From: Hymenobacter sp. BT188
GTDB lineage: Bacteria; Bacteroidota; Bacteroidia; Cytophagales; Hymenobacteraceae
Assembly: GCF_014333585.1 (NCBI RefSeq)
Contig: NZ_JACSCW010000001.1
Location: 248,001-312,000, forward strand
Direction of reading: 5' to 3'
DNA length: 64,000 nt
The stretch's first letter is position 1, and each line of letters begins with the position of its first letter. Made by a program: the position numbers and the translations under genes. The notes under the pieces are model-generated. The model searched no databases, had not been told where the DNA came from, and saw nothing but the letters and a program-made list of their open reading frames with translations. Below, piece after piece: positions 63,870 through 64,000 of the stretch.

Positions 63870-64000
63870 AAACAAAACAGGGTACGGGAACAGGTCAATA
63901 CAACGCATCACCCGCCGATGGGTTGTGCCTGCTACCGCACAGGATGACGCGGGGGGCTTTTTCCAACTGTATATCTTCGTTGGAATGACCTAGTATTACT

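Larger units (their letters stand above)
768..63957. repeat. Dispersed motif CTGGGGGGC + A/T run (about 63 copies of GGGGGGC)
   Basis: Counted by eye. Plus-strand GGGGGGC starts: 1123, 2222, 5291, 6905, 7466, 8191, 9122, 11049, 14267, 18417, 24978, 25974, 35992, 38817, 39407, 40027, 40048, 43140, 43755, 43953, 46941, 48433, 54929, 55949, 58077, 59202, 61030, 61529, 62461, 62697, 63951. Minus-strand copies (as GCCCCCC): 768, 892, 2660, 6318, 12654, 15060, 15913, 17895, 18660, 20652, 23869, 27483, 27871, 27936, 29365, 32190, 33735, 35057, 37124, 38516, 41354, 41646, 42201, 44349, 44716, 50530, 51937, 52098, 52877, 53756, 54550, 60740. About 58 of 63 are followed by three A/T bases. Confidence 0.85.

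Noticed and set aside
768..63957. G6 motif as G-quadruplex or Chi-like site
   Set aside because: Each site has only one G-run, so a standard intramolecular quadruplex is unlikely. The near equal strand split within one window argues against a polar Chi-type motif, though the window is too short to be final.
1..64000. CRISPR arrays, tRNA, rRNA, IS elements, prophage
   Set aside because: I saw no regularly spaced direct repeats, tRNA-like cloverleaf sequence, transposase or phage structural gene by reading.

Overview
The window looks like chromosomal DNA of a Bacteroidota member of the Cytophagales, most likely Hymenobacter or a close relative. The evidence is a SusC/SusD polysaccharide utilisation locus, many lipoproteins with Bacteroidota-style lipoboxes, DUF2490 and M1/M28/M61 peptidases, few visible Shine-Dalgarno sites, a GC content I judge to be in the upper 50s percent, and intergenic palindromic repeats. 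I saw no rRNA, tRNA, CRISPR array, IS transposase or prophage block.

Layout. 1-4.1 kb: a YbbA-type ABC ATPase (cut by the window edge) divergent from a TesA-like arylesterase, then an M1 aminopeptidase gene interrupted by an in-frame amber codon. 4.3-5 kb: a DUF2383 four-helix protein. 5.3-9.1 kb: a 5-oxoproline operon, pxpB-pxpC-pxpA, with an NRAMP-fold transporter. 9.1-12.6 kb: a chloramphenicol acetyltransferase-like gene and a large transporter fused to a cyclic-nucleotide-binding domain. 12.7-23.3 kb: a polysaccharide utilisation locus (GH3, GH43-like, GH144-like, SusD, SusC), probably for beta-1,2-glucan. 23.9-27 kb: an M28 peptidase and two response regulators, one carrying a class III nucleotide cyclase. 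27.3-40 kb: a copper/silver (heavy-metal) resistance island with a CusCBA-like RND pump, metal-binding lipoproteins, a CopA P-type ATPase and a small cupredoxin. 40-64 kb: mixed housekeeping and accessory genes, including an orphan RecE-like nuclease domain, PerM/AI-2E transporter, Gre factor, SDR, ThuA, M61 peptidase, SelO, SNF2 helicase, glycosidase, EEP hydrolase, a decayed TonB-dependent receptor, cupin, DUF2490, MpaB-family protein and aquaporin.

Two signals run across the whole window. First, the heptamer GGGGGGC followed by an A/T run (typical form CTGGGGGGC then TTTTT or AAAT) occurs about 63 times by hand count, roughly once per kb. It is split evenly between strands, lies in genes and intergenic DNA in all reading frames, and once forms a perfect inverted pair at a gene end. 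It resembles a DNA uptake or HIP1-like genome signature and is the best candidate here for an undescribed system. Second, a palindromic intergenic repeat (arms beginning GTCATGCAGAGC or GTCATGCTGAGC) sits at ten loci, including composites with one variant nested in the loop of another and two minimal versions that have lost the interior.
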